Origin: Sporosarcina luteola
GTDB lineage: Bacteria > Bacillota > Bacilli > Bacillales_A > Planococcaceae
DNA: 64,000 nucleotides
NCBI RefSeq assembly: GCF_023715245.1
Contig: NZ_JAMBNV010000001.1
Coordinates: forward strand, 2,170,001-2,234,000
Direction of reading: 5' to 3'
The notes under the pieces were generated by a model. That model was given only the letters and a program-made list of their open reading frames with translations, had not been told where the DNA came from and made no database searches. The position numbers and the translations under genes are program-made. Below, one piece after another: positions 17,515 through 24,265 of this stretch. Within the stretch, counting starts at the first letter, position 1; each line of letters begins with the position of its first letter.

Positions 17515-17545
17515 CTTCTTCAACTAAAGCACCCGTTAGTTGAAT
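17515..17545 (-). repeat. cassette-associated repeat, half copy (R5)
   Basis: On the minus strand it contains CAACTAACGGGTGCTTTAGTTGAAGAAG split over the site: CTAACGGGTGC followed by TTTAGTTGAAGAAG. It begins twelve bases after the stop of the lipoprotein at 17557. It shares the CTAACGGG core with four further copies. Confidence 0.75.
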
Positions 17546-17556
17546 AACTCATTTAA

Positions 17557-18057
17557 TTATTCCGCATTAAGTGTAAATGCATAAGTAGCAGTGCCTTGTT
17601 CCCAATTTGCAATAACCTCGTATATTACCTTTCCCTTGTTCTGAGTTATTGTGAATGTATTATCGGTAACTGGTATTGCTTTATCATTATCTGTTTCCCA
17701 AATTCTTACTTGATAATCAGATGGTGCTTCTTCAAAAATCAACTGTACCTCTGATTGTGATTTTACTAATAACTCTTTTCCTCCAAATTCTGGTGGAGGT
17801 CCTGTGTGTGTATTAATATTTTTTACAGTACCATCGTCATTAACTTCTGACCAAGAGTAAGAACCTTGCCCAGCAAATATTTTTTTTCCTTCTGCTAAAA
17901 CCGTTAACTTGGGTGGAGTTAAATTGACTATTTCTTCTGTCTTAACTATTTCTTTACTATTATGATTCTCGTCATTACTTAGTTTTTCATTAGAACAACC
18001 AGCTGTTATTAGAAGCATTACTATTATAAAAACAAAATAACTATATCGAATTCCCAT
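17557..18057 (-). CDS. hypothetical lipoprotein, 166 aa
   Basis: Signal peptide with lipobox (LLITAGCS, cysteine 21), then an acidic linker and a probable beta-rich domain: TPPKLTVLAEGKKIFAGQGS and YSWSEVNDDGT, ending in YEVIANWEQGTATYAFTLNA. The end resembles the small extracellular beta-sandwich lipoproteins common in Bacillus, but no named family is recognised. It has its own GGGGG site, lies between two copies of the hairpin repeat, and is AT-richer than the 1-17 kb backbone. Confidence 0.7.
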   Translation of the reverse strand: MGIRYSYFVFIIVMLLITAGCSNEKLSNDENHNSKEIVKTEEIVNLTPPKLTVLAEGKKIFAGQGSYSWSEVNDDGTVKNINTHTGPPPEFGGKELLVKSQSEVQLIFEEAPSDYQVRIWETDNDKAIPVTDNTFTITQNKGKVIYEVIANWEQGTATYAFTLNAE

Positions 18058-18106
18058 TCAATAACCCCCATAATTATTTGACGATTGCCAGTTTTGCAAA
18101 GTTACA

Positions 18107-18183
18107 CTTGTTCAACTAACCTGCTGCGTTAGTTCAATAAGGATAAATGCTTTACTCCTTCTTGAAGTAAAGCACCCGTTAGT
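18107..18183 (-). repeat. cassette-associated repeat, full copy (R4)
   Basis: On the minus strand: CTAACGGGTGCTTTACT, a 9-base loop, AGTAAAGC closing a first hairpin, a spacer, then TTGAACTAACGCAGCAGGTT and TTAGTTGAACAAG forming a second imperfect hairpin. Total about 77 bp, starting eleven bases after the 18196 stop. Confidence 0.85.
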
Positions 18184-18195
18184 GAAAAATAAAAG

Positions 18196-18555
18196 TTATT
18201 TTTCTCCATACTTTTCATCCCTAATCGCTTTTCTATACTTACCTTCTTCTTCCATAGCAATTGCTTCTTCTGTGCTTATTCCTTGCATAGCGTAATATTT
18301 TGTACCTCTTTTATACACATTCGAGAAGTTCCCAGAGTACGTTCCCTCCATAACCGCATACTTTGTTACTTCACCGATTTCTTCATCTACATCATCTACA
18401 TATTCATCACTTAATCGATAAATATAACCATCCCAAACGACAAACTTAAAAGCCCATTCTGCTGATGAATTGTTAATATTAGCTGATGAATCGTTCGAGC
18501 AACCCGATAAAAAAGCAATAGCTAATAAAGAATAGAAAAAGTATTTTAATCTCAC
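18196..18555 (-). CDS. hypothetical lipoprotein, 119 aa
   Basis: GTG start at 18555 after GAGAGGGGG. The signal peptide has a lipobox (AFLSGCS, cysteine 19). The mature part contains FVVWDGYIYRLSDEYVDD and TYSGNFSNVYKRGTKYYAM, reminiscent of short secreted proteins of Bacillus in which W-D-x-x-Y-x-V/L marks a beta-sandwich; I cannot name the family with confidence. It is flanked by full repeat copies on both sides. Confidence 0.68.
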   Translation of the reverse strand: MRLKYFFYSLLAIAFLSGCSNDSSANINNSSAEWAFKFVVWDGYIYRLSDEYVDDVDEEIGEVTKYAVMEGTYSGNFSNVYKRGTKYYAMQGISTEEAIAMEEEGKYRKAIRDEKYGEK

Positions 18556-18612
18556 AAAAATTCCCCCTCTCCATAATAAGTCGTTAATTTCTAATTAAAT
18601 TTTCACTTATGG

Positions 18613-18690
18613 TTATTGAACTAAACTGCCACGTTAGTTGAACAAGAAAAATAGGCTTTACTCCTTCTTGAAGTAAACCACCCGTTAGCT
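18613..18690 (-). repeat. cassette-associated repeat, full copy (R3)
   Basis: On the minus strand: GCTAACGGGTGGTTTACT, AGTAAAGC pairing back, then GTTCAACTAACGTGGCAG followed by TTTAGTTCAATAA. It is nearly identical to the copy at 18107-18183 and lies between the 2-TM peptide gene and the 119-aa lipoprotein gene. Confidence 0.85.
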
Positions 18691-18704
18691 TAATAAGAAG
18701 CGTC

Positions 18705-18920
18705 TCACGAATTATATCCAAAAGAAATCGCGAAAATTAATGCTACTAAAGATAAACCAAGTATAAGTGTACATAAAACAATAATTACTCCAACTAAACT
18801 TCTAGGTATGTTCGAACGATTTTTCCAAGTAGCAAACATTAAAATTAGGCTCGCAAGTATAATTATCGCAAAAATAGAAAGAAGCATATAACGTTCTTTA
18901 AACAAGACCCACAGGTCCAT
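18705..18920 (-). CDS. small two-span membrane protein
   Basis: A 71-aa protein with two hydrophobic helices (MLLSIFAIIILASLILMF and LVGVIIVLCTLILGLSLVAL) joined by a basic loop TWKNRSNIPRS. ATG at 18920 lies six bases after AAGAGGTG, better than the GTG at 18929. No family is recognised. It is one of the repeat-separated genes. Confidence 0.6.
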   Translation of the reverse strand: MDLWVLFKERYMLLSIFAIIILASLILMFATWKNRSNIPRSLVGVIIVLCTLILGLSLVALIFAISFGYNS

Positions 18921-18960
18921 TCTGTTCACCTCTTAACAACGTCTCAACTCAATTTGAAAA

Positions 18961-19001
18961 TAAGTTAAACAACACTCTTTAAGTAAAGCACTCGTAAGAA
19001 G
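18961..19001 (-). repeat. cassette-associated repeat, degenerate copy (R2)
   Basis: On the minus strand TTACGAGTGCTTTACTTAAAG is a mutated form of CTAACGGGTGCTTTACTTCAAG, followed by a decayed GTTGTTTAACTTA segment. It lies between the DnaD-like gene and the 2-TM gene. Confidence 0.55.
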
Positions 19002-19024
19002 GGTTTCCAAGTAGGGACACCCTA

Positions 19025-19489
19025 CTAATAATATTTCTCTAACGACTCTTCATACTTCTTATGTTCTTCCCTAACAAAGACAATAGCTTTTTCAACAGTT
19101 AATATATTTTCCTTATGCCAATTCACACCCATTTCTTTTACCAACGGGTGAACCATTCCGATCCTACTAAAAATCGCAACATAATCAAGTAATACATTTA
19201 TTACGCCATCTTTTAATCCCAATAACTGCAAATCCTTAACAAGCTTTATATCATCCTCGGTAACAGTATCGTAGCGTTCTTTTATAAAATCGAAAGGTGT
19301 TGTAGATTTAACCTGTTTTATATACCATTCATCCCGTTCATCGGGTGTCATTCCAGTTTTAGCTTTCAATTGTTGTTCGTTCCATTCCTCTATTGTCATC
19401 CCGTGTATTTCTTGAAATCTTTCTTCAGGTGTCGTCCCATGTATTACTTTACGATGTACTTTTTTCCTTCCTTTTTTATCTTTGGTCAT
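19025..19489 (-). CDS. DnaD/DnaB C-terminal-domain-like protein
   Basis: A 154-aa soluble protein. The N-terminal third is basic (KDKKGRKKVHRKVIHG) and acid-aromatic. The C-terminal part, GLKDGVINVLLDYVAIFSRI, then NWHKENILTVEKAIVFV, matches the DnaB_2/DnaD C-terminal pattern (L-G-L-x4-I/V-N-x-L-x-D-Y-V ... W-x4-I-x-T-x-E-x-A). That domain binds DNA in Gram-positive primosome proteins and phage homologues. There is no winged-helix oligomerisation domain, so it is a short stand-alone version. GGAGGG precedes the ATG. Confidence 0.65.
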   Translation of the reverse strand: MTKDKKGRKKVHRKVIHGTTPEERFQEIHGMTIEEWNEQQLKAKTGMTPDERDEWYIKQVKSTTPFDFIKERYDTVTEDDIKLVKDLQLLGLKDGVINVLLDYVAIFSRIGMVHPLVKEMGVNWHKENILTVEKAIVFVREEHKKYEESLEKYY

Positions 19490-19682
19490 TTATTCCCTCC
19501 TTAATATTCCCATCTAATCATCTTGTTCAACTAAACTGCCCCGTTAGTTTAAGTGAAAACTTTCACAACATTAAATTTATTTTACCAGATGTCTCCAATT
19601 CTTAAAAGATAAGTAATATGATATCCCAATTTTTATTTGGCGTTGTGCTAATTACTGTGTTAATTTCATTGAAGTTTCGATG
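19490..19682. other. gene-free stretch at the head of the cassette-like array
   Basis: Apart from the repeat copy at 19522-19553 I see no gene here. An AT-rich segment (19556-19682) follows, with no promoter I can define. Confidence 0.4.
19522..19553 (-). repeat. cassette-associated repeat, half copy (R1)
   Basis: On the minus strand AAACTAACGGGGCAGTTT then AGTTGAACAAG, the second half-unit of the full repeat. It lies 33 bp upstream of the DnaD-like gene and is the boundary copy of the array. Confidence 0.78.
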
Positions 19683-19726
19683 TAATAAAAAATGGAGACA
19701 CTAATTCAAAAGTGAATTGTGTCTCC
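19683..19726 (-). terminator. terminator of the AAA+/VWA operon
   Basis: GGAGACAC(TA)ATTCA pairs with TGAATTGTGTCTCC (19694-19726). On the minus strand it is followed by ATTTTTTATTAC. It ends transcription from the 19.8-23.7 kb operon before the cassette-like array. Confidence 0.85.
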
Positions 19727-19810
19727 GAATAGAATGTTATTTAATGTTTTCTCCCCATCAAATGTACCCATAACCCCTAATGATCAGCTTTCACTTTGTC
19801 AAGGTTACTC

Positions 19811-21307
19811 TCATATAGTAAAGGCTTTGAAGCTACCTTCATCATTCAAATCTGTAATGAGTATAACTTCATCAGAAAAATGCTGAACGGTCTCTGTATT
19901 GTTCCCCAAAACAAGGGAAAGCACATTAAAATCCATGTTCTCCTTCTTCCGAATAAACGATTTGATAAACGAATCTTTAAGGCTGTCCTCTCCGTCTGTA
20001 ATAAAAATGAGATCAGATCTCTTGAATTTGCTGTCCTCGATAATTGAAACTGCTTTAGTTAACGGTATATTGAAATCTGTTCCTCCACTTAAAAATGTTT
20101 GCGCTAATTCAATCAAATCTTCGGTTTTTATTTTACCTTTCTCATATACTTTTACAACAGTGCGAGTGGAAAACAAGACCAAACAAAAATCCCTCTTCTG
20201 CTTTTTAGCAATGGATAATAGCGCAAGCGCAAATCCTTTAGATTGAGAGTCACGTTTACGCATGCTTCCCGACTGGTCAAGACAGAGAACGATAGGACCT
20301 TTACCAAGTGCGTCTTTCCCGTTTTGCTCGAACATCATCGTTTGTCTCTTAGAAAACCGCCGCAAGAAATCTATTTTGGTTGTTGGATGTTTATACAAGC
20401 CCAGTTCAATTGGCAATAACCTTTCAATAACATCTCCTGCTATCACACCTTTACTCTCGATGCCTTCATTGTGTTTCGACTTCTGTTTTTTGATTGCTAT
20501 CTGTTTAAAACGTCCAGCCCATTCCGCGATTTCCAACAATCGTTTATCAGACGCAATTTTCTCAGCCAATGATATTTGGTCACGAAGGGGCACCTTCTTC
20601 AGTTCAGCTTCACCGCTCCCGGAAACAACACCACCCATCAAAGACTTCAGGTTGGCTTTCACTTGTCTCGTTTCTTGTACAGCTTGAGACATTTGCTCTG
20701 AAAAGCTATGACTACTATTTTGGAGTGTTTGCTGTATATGACCGTCTAATCCATCCATTGCCTGTGAAAGATCGGATTGCAGCTGCTCATTTACATTTCC
20801 GTGCCCTTCCTGCTGTTCCTGTTTTTCAAGTTGCCTTTGCATCGCTTGAATTTCCTGCAACTTTTTTCGAAGTTCACTATCTTGCATCTTTTGGTCAGCC
20901 AACCATTGATTCGTCTTCTCTCCAAATTTCATGGTGCCAATGGCTGAAGATAAATCATCCAATCGGGTGAAGTTACGATAGTTTTCGAATGAATCATCCA
21001 TCATGATTCTCTCCATCAACGATTTATTGACTTTGAGATCGCCAGAAACCTCCTCTTTCGTGATTTCCGGTTTCATCTTATATAAGGAGGCCCATATGTC
21101 AGCCAATAGAGGTTCGAATGTTGGCAACTCCCCTTCATCCCTAACCTTCTGGATTCCTTGGGACATACTATAAATCTCATTGAAACGTCTTTTGTCAAAT
21201 GCGTCAGTATTTAATACCGAGCGGCTTTCTATACTTATTGTCATTCCCGTCACATTAAACACTACCCTTCTGATATTTAAAAGATGCCGAAGGAATACCC
21301 TCGACAT
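19811..21307 (-). CDS. VWA-domain protein (ViaA-like)
   Basis: A 498-aa cytoplasmic protein. The N-terminal 140 residues are helical, residues about 150-250 are a glutamine/glutamate-rich coiled coil (ELRKKLQEIQAMQRQLEKQE), and the last 180 residues form a von Willebrand A domain. The metal-ion-dependent adhesion site is complete: DQSGSM, the threonine in GGTDF and the aspartate in FITDGED. VWA proteins of this shape pair with MoxR ATPases (ViaA with RavA). ATG at 21307 lies eight bases after AAGGAAG. The AAA+ gene is 58 bp upstream. The function of the pair is unknown. Confidence 0.82.
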   Translation of the reverse strand: MSRVFLRHLLNIRRVVFNVTGMTISIESRSVLNTDAFDKRRFNEIYSMSQGIQKVRDEGELPTFEPLLADIWASLYKMKPEITKEEVSGDLKVNKSLMERIMMDDSFENYRNFTRLDDLSSAIGTMKFGEKTNQWLADQKMQDSELRKKLQEIQAMQRQLEKQEQQEGHGNVNEQLQSDLSQAMDGLDGHIQQTLQNSSHSFSEQMSQAVQETRQVKANLKSLMGGVVSGSGEAELKKVPLRDQISLAEKIASDKRLLEIAEWAGRFKQIAIKKQKSKHNEGIESKGVIAGDVIERLLPIELGLYKHPTTKIDFLRRFSKRQTMMFEQNGKDALGKGPIVLCLDQSGSMRKRDSQSKGFALALLSIAKKQKRDFCLVLFSTRTVVKVYEKGKIKTEDLIELAQTFLSGGTDFNIPLTKAVSIIEDSKFKRSDLIFITDGEDSLKDSFIKSFIRKKENMDFNVLSLVLGNNTETVQHFSDEVILITDLNDEGSFKAFTI

Positions 21308-21365
21308 CTAATTTACTTCCTTCATTTTTTTATACGGCATATTATCTCTTCTATTAATAAGTGGC

Positions 21366-22487
21366 TTAAAAGTCTATTGGTTCCAAAATGCTGTCCAATA
21401 TTTCCTGTTGCATGGATTTTAATTGATTCAGCATGGGCTCAATGTCAGTTTCCCGGCTCTGATTATGTTTTGAGAGTTTATTCAAATCAGCTACCAAAGC
21501 TTTCAGTTTCTGAGTGGCTTCCATTCCAGCATCAGTTGAATTGTCTTTCAACATGGAATTGAACACTTCTTGCGCTTCGTTTTGAATGGTTTCAATTGCC
21601 CTAGTCACGACGTCTTGAGCATGACTTCGGACAATCAGGGATGCTGTATCTTTCTGATCTACCGTTTCCCAAAGGGCATTTTCAAGAATGACAATATCAT
21701 CAACCTTTACAAATTGCCGTTGATTGATCAATGCCTTCGCTTGTAGGACACTCAACGATTGCTTGAAACGCCTATCCGAGGGACGAATCCCTTCATCCCT
21801 TAATTCCATGCGGATTTTGGACAGGGTCTCGTAAACTTCATCAGGAATGGCTACCATGTCCGTGAAGAACTGTAGTTGCACCAATTCTTCCATCGTCATG
21901 GACGGCATTTGCTGATGTTGTCCATCTCCTTTCATCATGGAAATAAAATTCGATTCATCCGCAATATAGTCAATTTCAAACCGGAGCAGGAATCTGTCGA
22001 ACAAGGCTTCAAGTCCCTCCCCCTCTTCTGGATACTCATTCGAGGCACCAATGACGGACATCAACGGAACCTTGACGGGCGATCCGTTATTATAGAAGAG
22101 TCTTTCATTAATCAGAGTCAAAAGACTGTTCAGGATAGCACTGTTCGCTTTGAAGATCTCATCCAGGAAAACGAGATTTGCCTCGGGCATTTTGGATGTT
22201 GTATTACGCTTGTACACGCCCTGTTCAAGGTCCTTAAGCGATAAAGGACCAAATACCTCTTCAGGTGTACTGAATCTTGTCAGCAGCCACTGGAAGTATT
22301 CAGTGCCTTGCACAATTTTCGCCAGCTCCACCGATAGAGCCGATTTTGCAGTACCCGCCGGACCAATCATCAACATGTGCTGCCTTGACAATATGGCGAT
22401 TAAGATAGCCTCTACTTCATCTTCCCTTTCGAAGAATTTTGCATTCAACGCATTTTTGATTTCCTCTAGCTTTGAAAAGTTGTTCAT
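21366..22487 (-). CDS. MoxR-type AAA+ ATPase (RavA-like)
   Basis: A 373-aa AAA+ protein. Walker A is GPAGTAKSALS, Walker B is LVFLDEIFKAN, sensor 1 is GASNEYPEE, and the arginine finger is in ALFDRFLLRFEID. These are the marks of the MoxR/RavA branch, whose members act as chaperone-like remodellers together with a VWA partner. ATG at 22487 follows AAGGGATGG. The lid and C-terminal helices continue to residue 373 without the discoidin-like RavA insert, so it is shorter than E. coli RavA. It is the third gene of a four-gene operon. Confidence 0.87.
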   Translation of the reverse strand: MNNFSKLEEIKNALNAKFFEREDEVEAILIAILSRQHMLMIGPAGTAKSALSVELAKIVQGTEYFQWLLTRFSTPEEVFGPLSLKDLEQGVYKRNTTSKMPEANLVFLDEIFKANSAILNSLLTLINERLFYNNGSPVKVPLMSVIGASNEYPEEGEGLEALFDRFLLRFEIDYIADESNFISMMKGDGQHQQMPSMTMEELVQLQFFTDMVAIPDEVYETLSKIRMELRDEGIRPSDRRFKQSLSVLQAKALINQRQFVKVDDIVILENALWETVDQKDTASLIVRSHAQDVVTRAIETIQNEAQEVFNSMLKDNSTDAGMEATQKLKALVADLNKLSKHNQSRETDIEPMLNQLKSMQQEILDSILEPIDF

Positions 22488-22577
22488 TATCAATCCATCC
22501 CTTCGTATTTAAAAGAAAAAAAGGAAGCTGAATTGAAAGTCCAATTCTTGCCTCCTCGTTTTTAACCTCAGCATTTA

Positions 22578-22754
22578 TCATCTTTTTTCGGTCAAGAAAA
22601 ATTGTAACTCCTGTTCTCTTATTCGTAGATCTCGTTCTTTAAGTTCGTTCGCACGCTCCATTTCATTCACTATTTTCTTCAATTGTTCAATTATATCGAC
22701 TACATCCCTTTCATAAAATTTCCTACCCATCATCGTCTGAAAGAATTCAGGCAT
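22578..22754 (-). CDS. 58-aa charged helical protein of the AAA+/VWA operon
   Basis: A short frame beginning MPEFFQTMMGRKFYERDVVD, then IIEQLKKIVNEMERANEL and a basic/acidic helix RDLRIREQELQFFLTEKR. GGGGGAG precedes the ATG by seven bases. It lies 17 bp downstream of the 298-aa gene and 90 bp upstream of the AAA+ gene, on the same strand. The composition points to a coiled-coil adaptor. No family is recognised. Confidence 0.7.
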   Translation of the reverse strand: MPEFFQTMMGRKFYERDVVDIIEQLKKIVNEMERANELKERDLRIREQELQFFLTEKR

Positions 22755-22771
22755 TTTAATTCTCCCCCTTT

Positions 22772-23668
22772 TCAGGATAAATCCGTTACCATCCGAGTAA
22801 TTTCGGAACGGATCTTCATGATTTTTTGTTCAAGCTGCACTGACTCGTCTTGAACGATTCCTTTATAATTTTTATAGTTCGTGATCACAGAGTCCGCATT
22901 TTCAATTATTTCTTTCACTTGGCCTTTTCTCAGACTACCGCTTGTTTTACAGTCGTTTAAAATGGATTCCAAGTGCTCATTCAATTTCGCATTGACCATA
23001 TTCCGATTGTCGAATGTATTGACGACTGGAATCTTAAACCCTTCGCTATTTTCGAGGGATGATGTGAATTTAACCAACTTCGCCAATCCTTCGGTATGCG
23101 AATCTGGAACGAAGTATATTCCTCCATTTGGACGAACAGGTGTAGGCGCAAGAGACTGCAGAATTTTATTGACCATAACCCTCAATTGCTGGGCTGAATA
23201 ATTATCCTTATAGATATTGAATTTCTGCTCTGCTTCGAGGCATAGCTCTTTAGCTGTCTCATTCTCCGATATGAATGTGATTGACTCATTCTTCTTGTCT
23301 AAAGTAATCACACCGGCTTTGCTGTTGTAATCAAGCCTCTTTCCCGCCTGATTCACGGATTCAACAACAATATTCCGTTGCACACAATCCTTGTCCGAAA
23401 ATACCTCCCGGATCAGATAATTTTCAAATACTCCCGTCTGTGATGTAGCTTTTCTTGTTTCAATCTCTTTTGTTGCGCGTCTAAATGCGTCAGCTGATCG
23501 AATGGCGTTTGGCATCCACTCTTCCTCCAAACCTGACTGAATCAGGCGTTCTTTTAGGTCAGCCGTTTTAATCAATTGTTTCCCTACACTGAACCACATG
23601 AGATGCCCGAGTACTCCCTCTTGGTTTTCATTTTGAACTGCTGTAATGTTCTCAAGATTGATTGACAT
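22772..23668 (-). CDS. 298-aa operon leader protein, possibly DUF6744
   Basis: First gene of the AAA+/VWA operon. The N-terminal region GVLGHLMWFSVGKQLIKTAD, with L-x-x-x-G-L-x-x-x-x-x-P and then SADAFRRATKE, resembles DUF6744 proteins as I remember them. The middle has PTPVRPNGGIYFVP near residue 180, and the C-terminal third is helical. There is no membrane segment or known catalytic motif. GGAAGGTGG stands six bases before the ATG. An intrinsic terminator lies in its own leader. The domain name is from memory and needs a profile search. Confidence 0.65.
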   Translation of the reverse strand: MSINLENITAVQNENQEGVLGHLMWFSVGKQLIKTADLKERLIQSGLEEEWMPNAIRSADAFRRATKEIETRKATSQTGVFENYLIREVFSDKDCVQRNIVVESVNQAGKRLDYNSKAGVITLDKKNESITFISENETAKELCLEAEQKFNIYKDNYSAQQLRVMVNKILQSLAPTPVRPNGGIYFVPDSHTEGLAKLVKFTSSLENSEGFKIPVVNTFDNRNMVNAKLNEHLESILNDCKTSGSLRKGQVKEIIENADSVITNYKNYKGIVQDESVQLEQKIMKIRSEITRMVTDLS

Positions 23669-23700
23669 GCTAATCCACCTTCCTTCTTTTATAGTTTTTT

Positions 23701-23745
23701 AAAAACAAAAAAAGCATCCACTTAGCATTCAGCTAAATAAGATGC
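23701..23745 (-). terminator. intrinsic terminator in the leader of the AAA+/VWA operon
   Basis: On the minus strand GCATC...TTAGC pairs with GCTAA...GATGC (23714-23745) and is followed by CTTTTTTTGTTTTT. It lies only about 35 bp before the first ATG of the operon (23668). It is either the end of an upstream transcript or an attenuator that must be overcome for operon expression. Confidence 0.75.
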
Positions 23746-23821
23746 GTTTTGAATTAACCCTAGTTTACATTTCATAATCCAGCCAGCCGACTGACCATCC
23801 CCTTTCATCCGAATAGTTAGT

Positions 23822-23868
23822 AAAACAAAAAAGTCGATTGCATCCTAAAGGACTCAATCGACTTTTAA
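23822..23868. terminator. hairpin terminator, usable in both directions
   Basis: AAAAGTCGATTG pairs with CAATCGACTTTT (23829-23866). The plus strand continues AATATAT and the minus strand TGTTTTACT. No gene clearly ends here, suggesting loss of a neighbour. Confidence 0.65.
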
Positions 23869-23876
23869 TATATATC

Positions 23877-23889
23877 ACGCAAATTGCGT
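23877..23889. promoter_or_regulatory. short inverted repeat, possible operator
   Basis: ACGCAAATTGCGT is a perfect 6-1-6 palindrome in an AT-rich setting about 210 bp upstream of the AAA+/VWA operon. No known regulator is assigned. Confidence 0.25.
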
Positions 23890-24219
23890 AATTAATATGT
23901 GGTAATTCTGCCTAACAGCACATTTTTTACGAAACCGTTTGCCTAAATTTCCTCTTATTAGTAGAAGGTATGAAGGCTAATAAATTTATGCCGATTCTCT
24001 TTCCGCAAAAGCAAAAAGTGTAACGGCTTTCACCAAGAAAACAGTGACTAAAATATATAAGGAATATGTTTCTAGCGTATCAAAATCGGCTACCCTTCGC
24101 AAATTTGTTGTTAAACTCTAAACCCATTAGCCACTTATCAATCTACATTTTCGGTTTACATTAGTAGTATACAAAAAGGGACAATTACCTTGTCTGAAAA
24201 GCACCCTTTATTCGGGAAA

Positions 24220-24255
24220 AATAAAAAAGCTCTGCATCCAAGACAGATGCAGAGC
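24220..24255 (-). terminator. terminator of the M23 peptidase gene
   Basis: GCTCTGCATC and GATGCAGAGC form a perfect 10-bp stem (24229-24255). On the minus strand it is followed by TTTTTTATTTTTC. It lies eleven bases after the stop. Confidence 0.92.
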
Positions 24256-24265
24256 CCATTATTAA

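Larger units (their letters stand above)
23746..24219. other. gene-poor stretch upstream of the AAA+/VWA operon
   Basis: No gene is supported. It contains a terminator-like hairpin at 23822-23868, a perfect 13-bp inverted repeat ACGCAAATTGCGT at 23877-23889, and AT-rich sequence with only very short frames. The promoter of the operon is expected here, but I cannot place it with confidence. Confidence 0.4.

Noticed and set aside
17252-19570. A classical integron
   Set aside because: No integrase gene or attI-like site is seen, and the repeats do not show the attC core-site layout; only cassette-like organisation is claimed.
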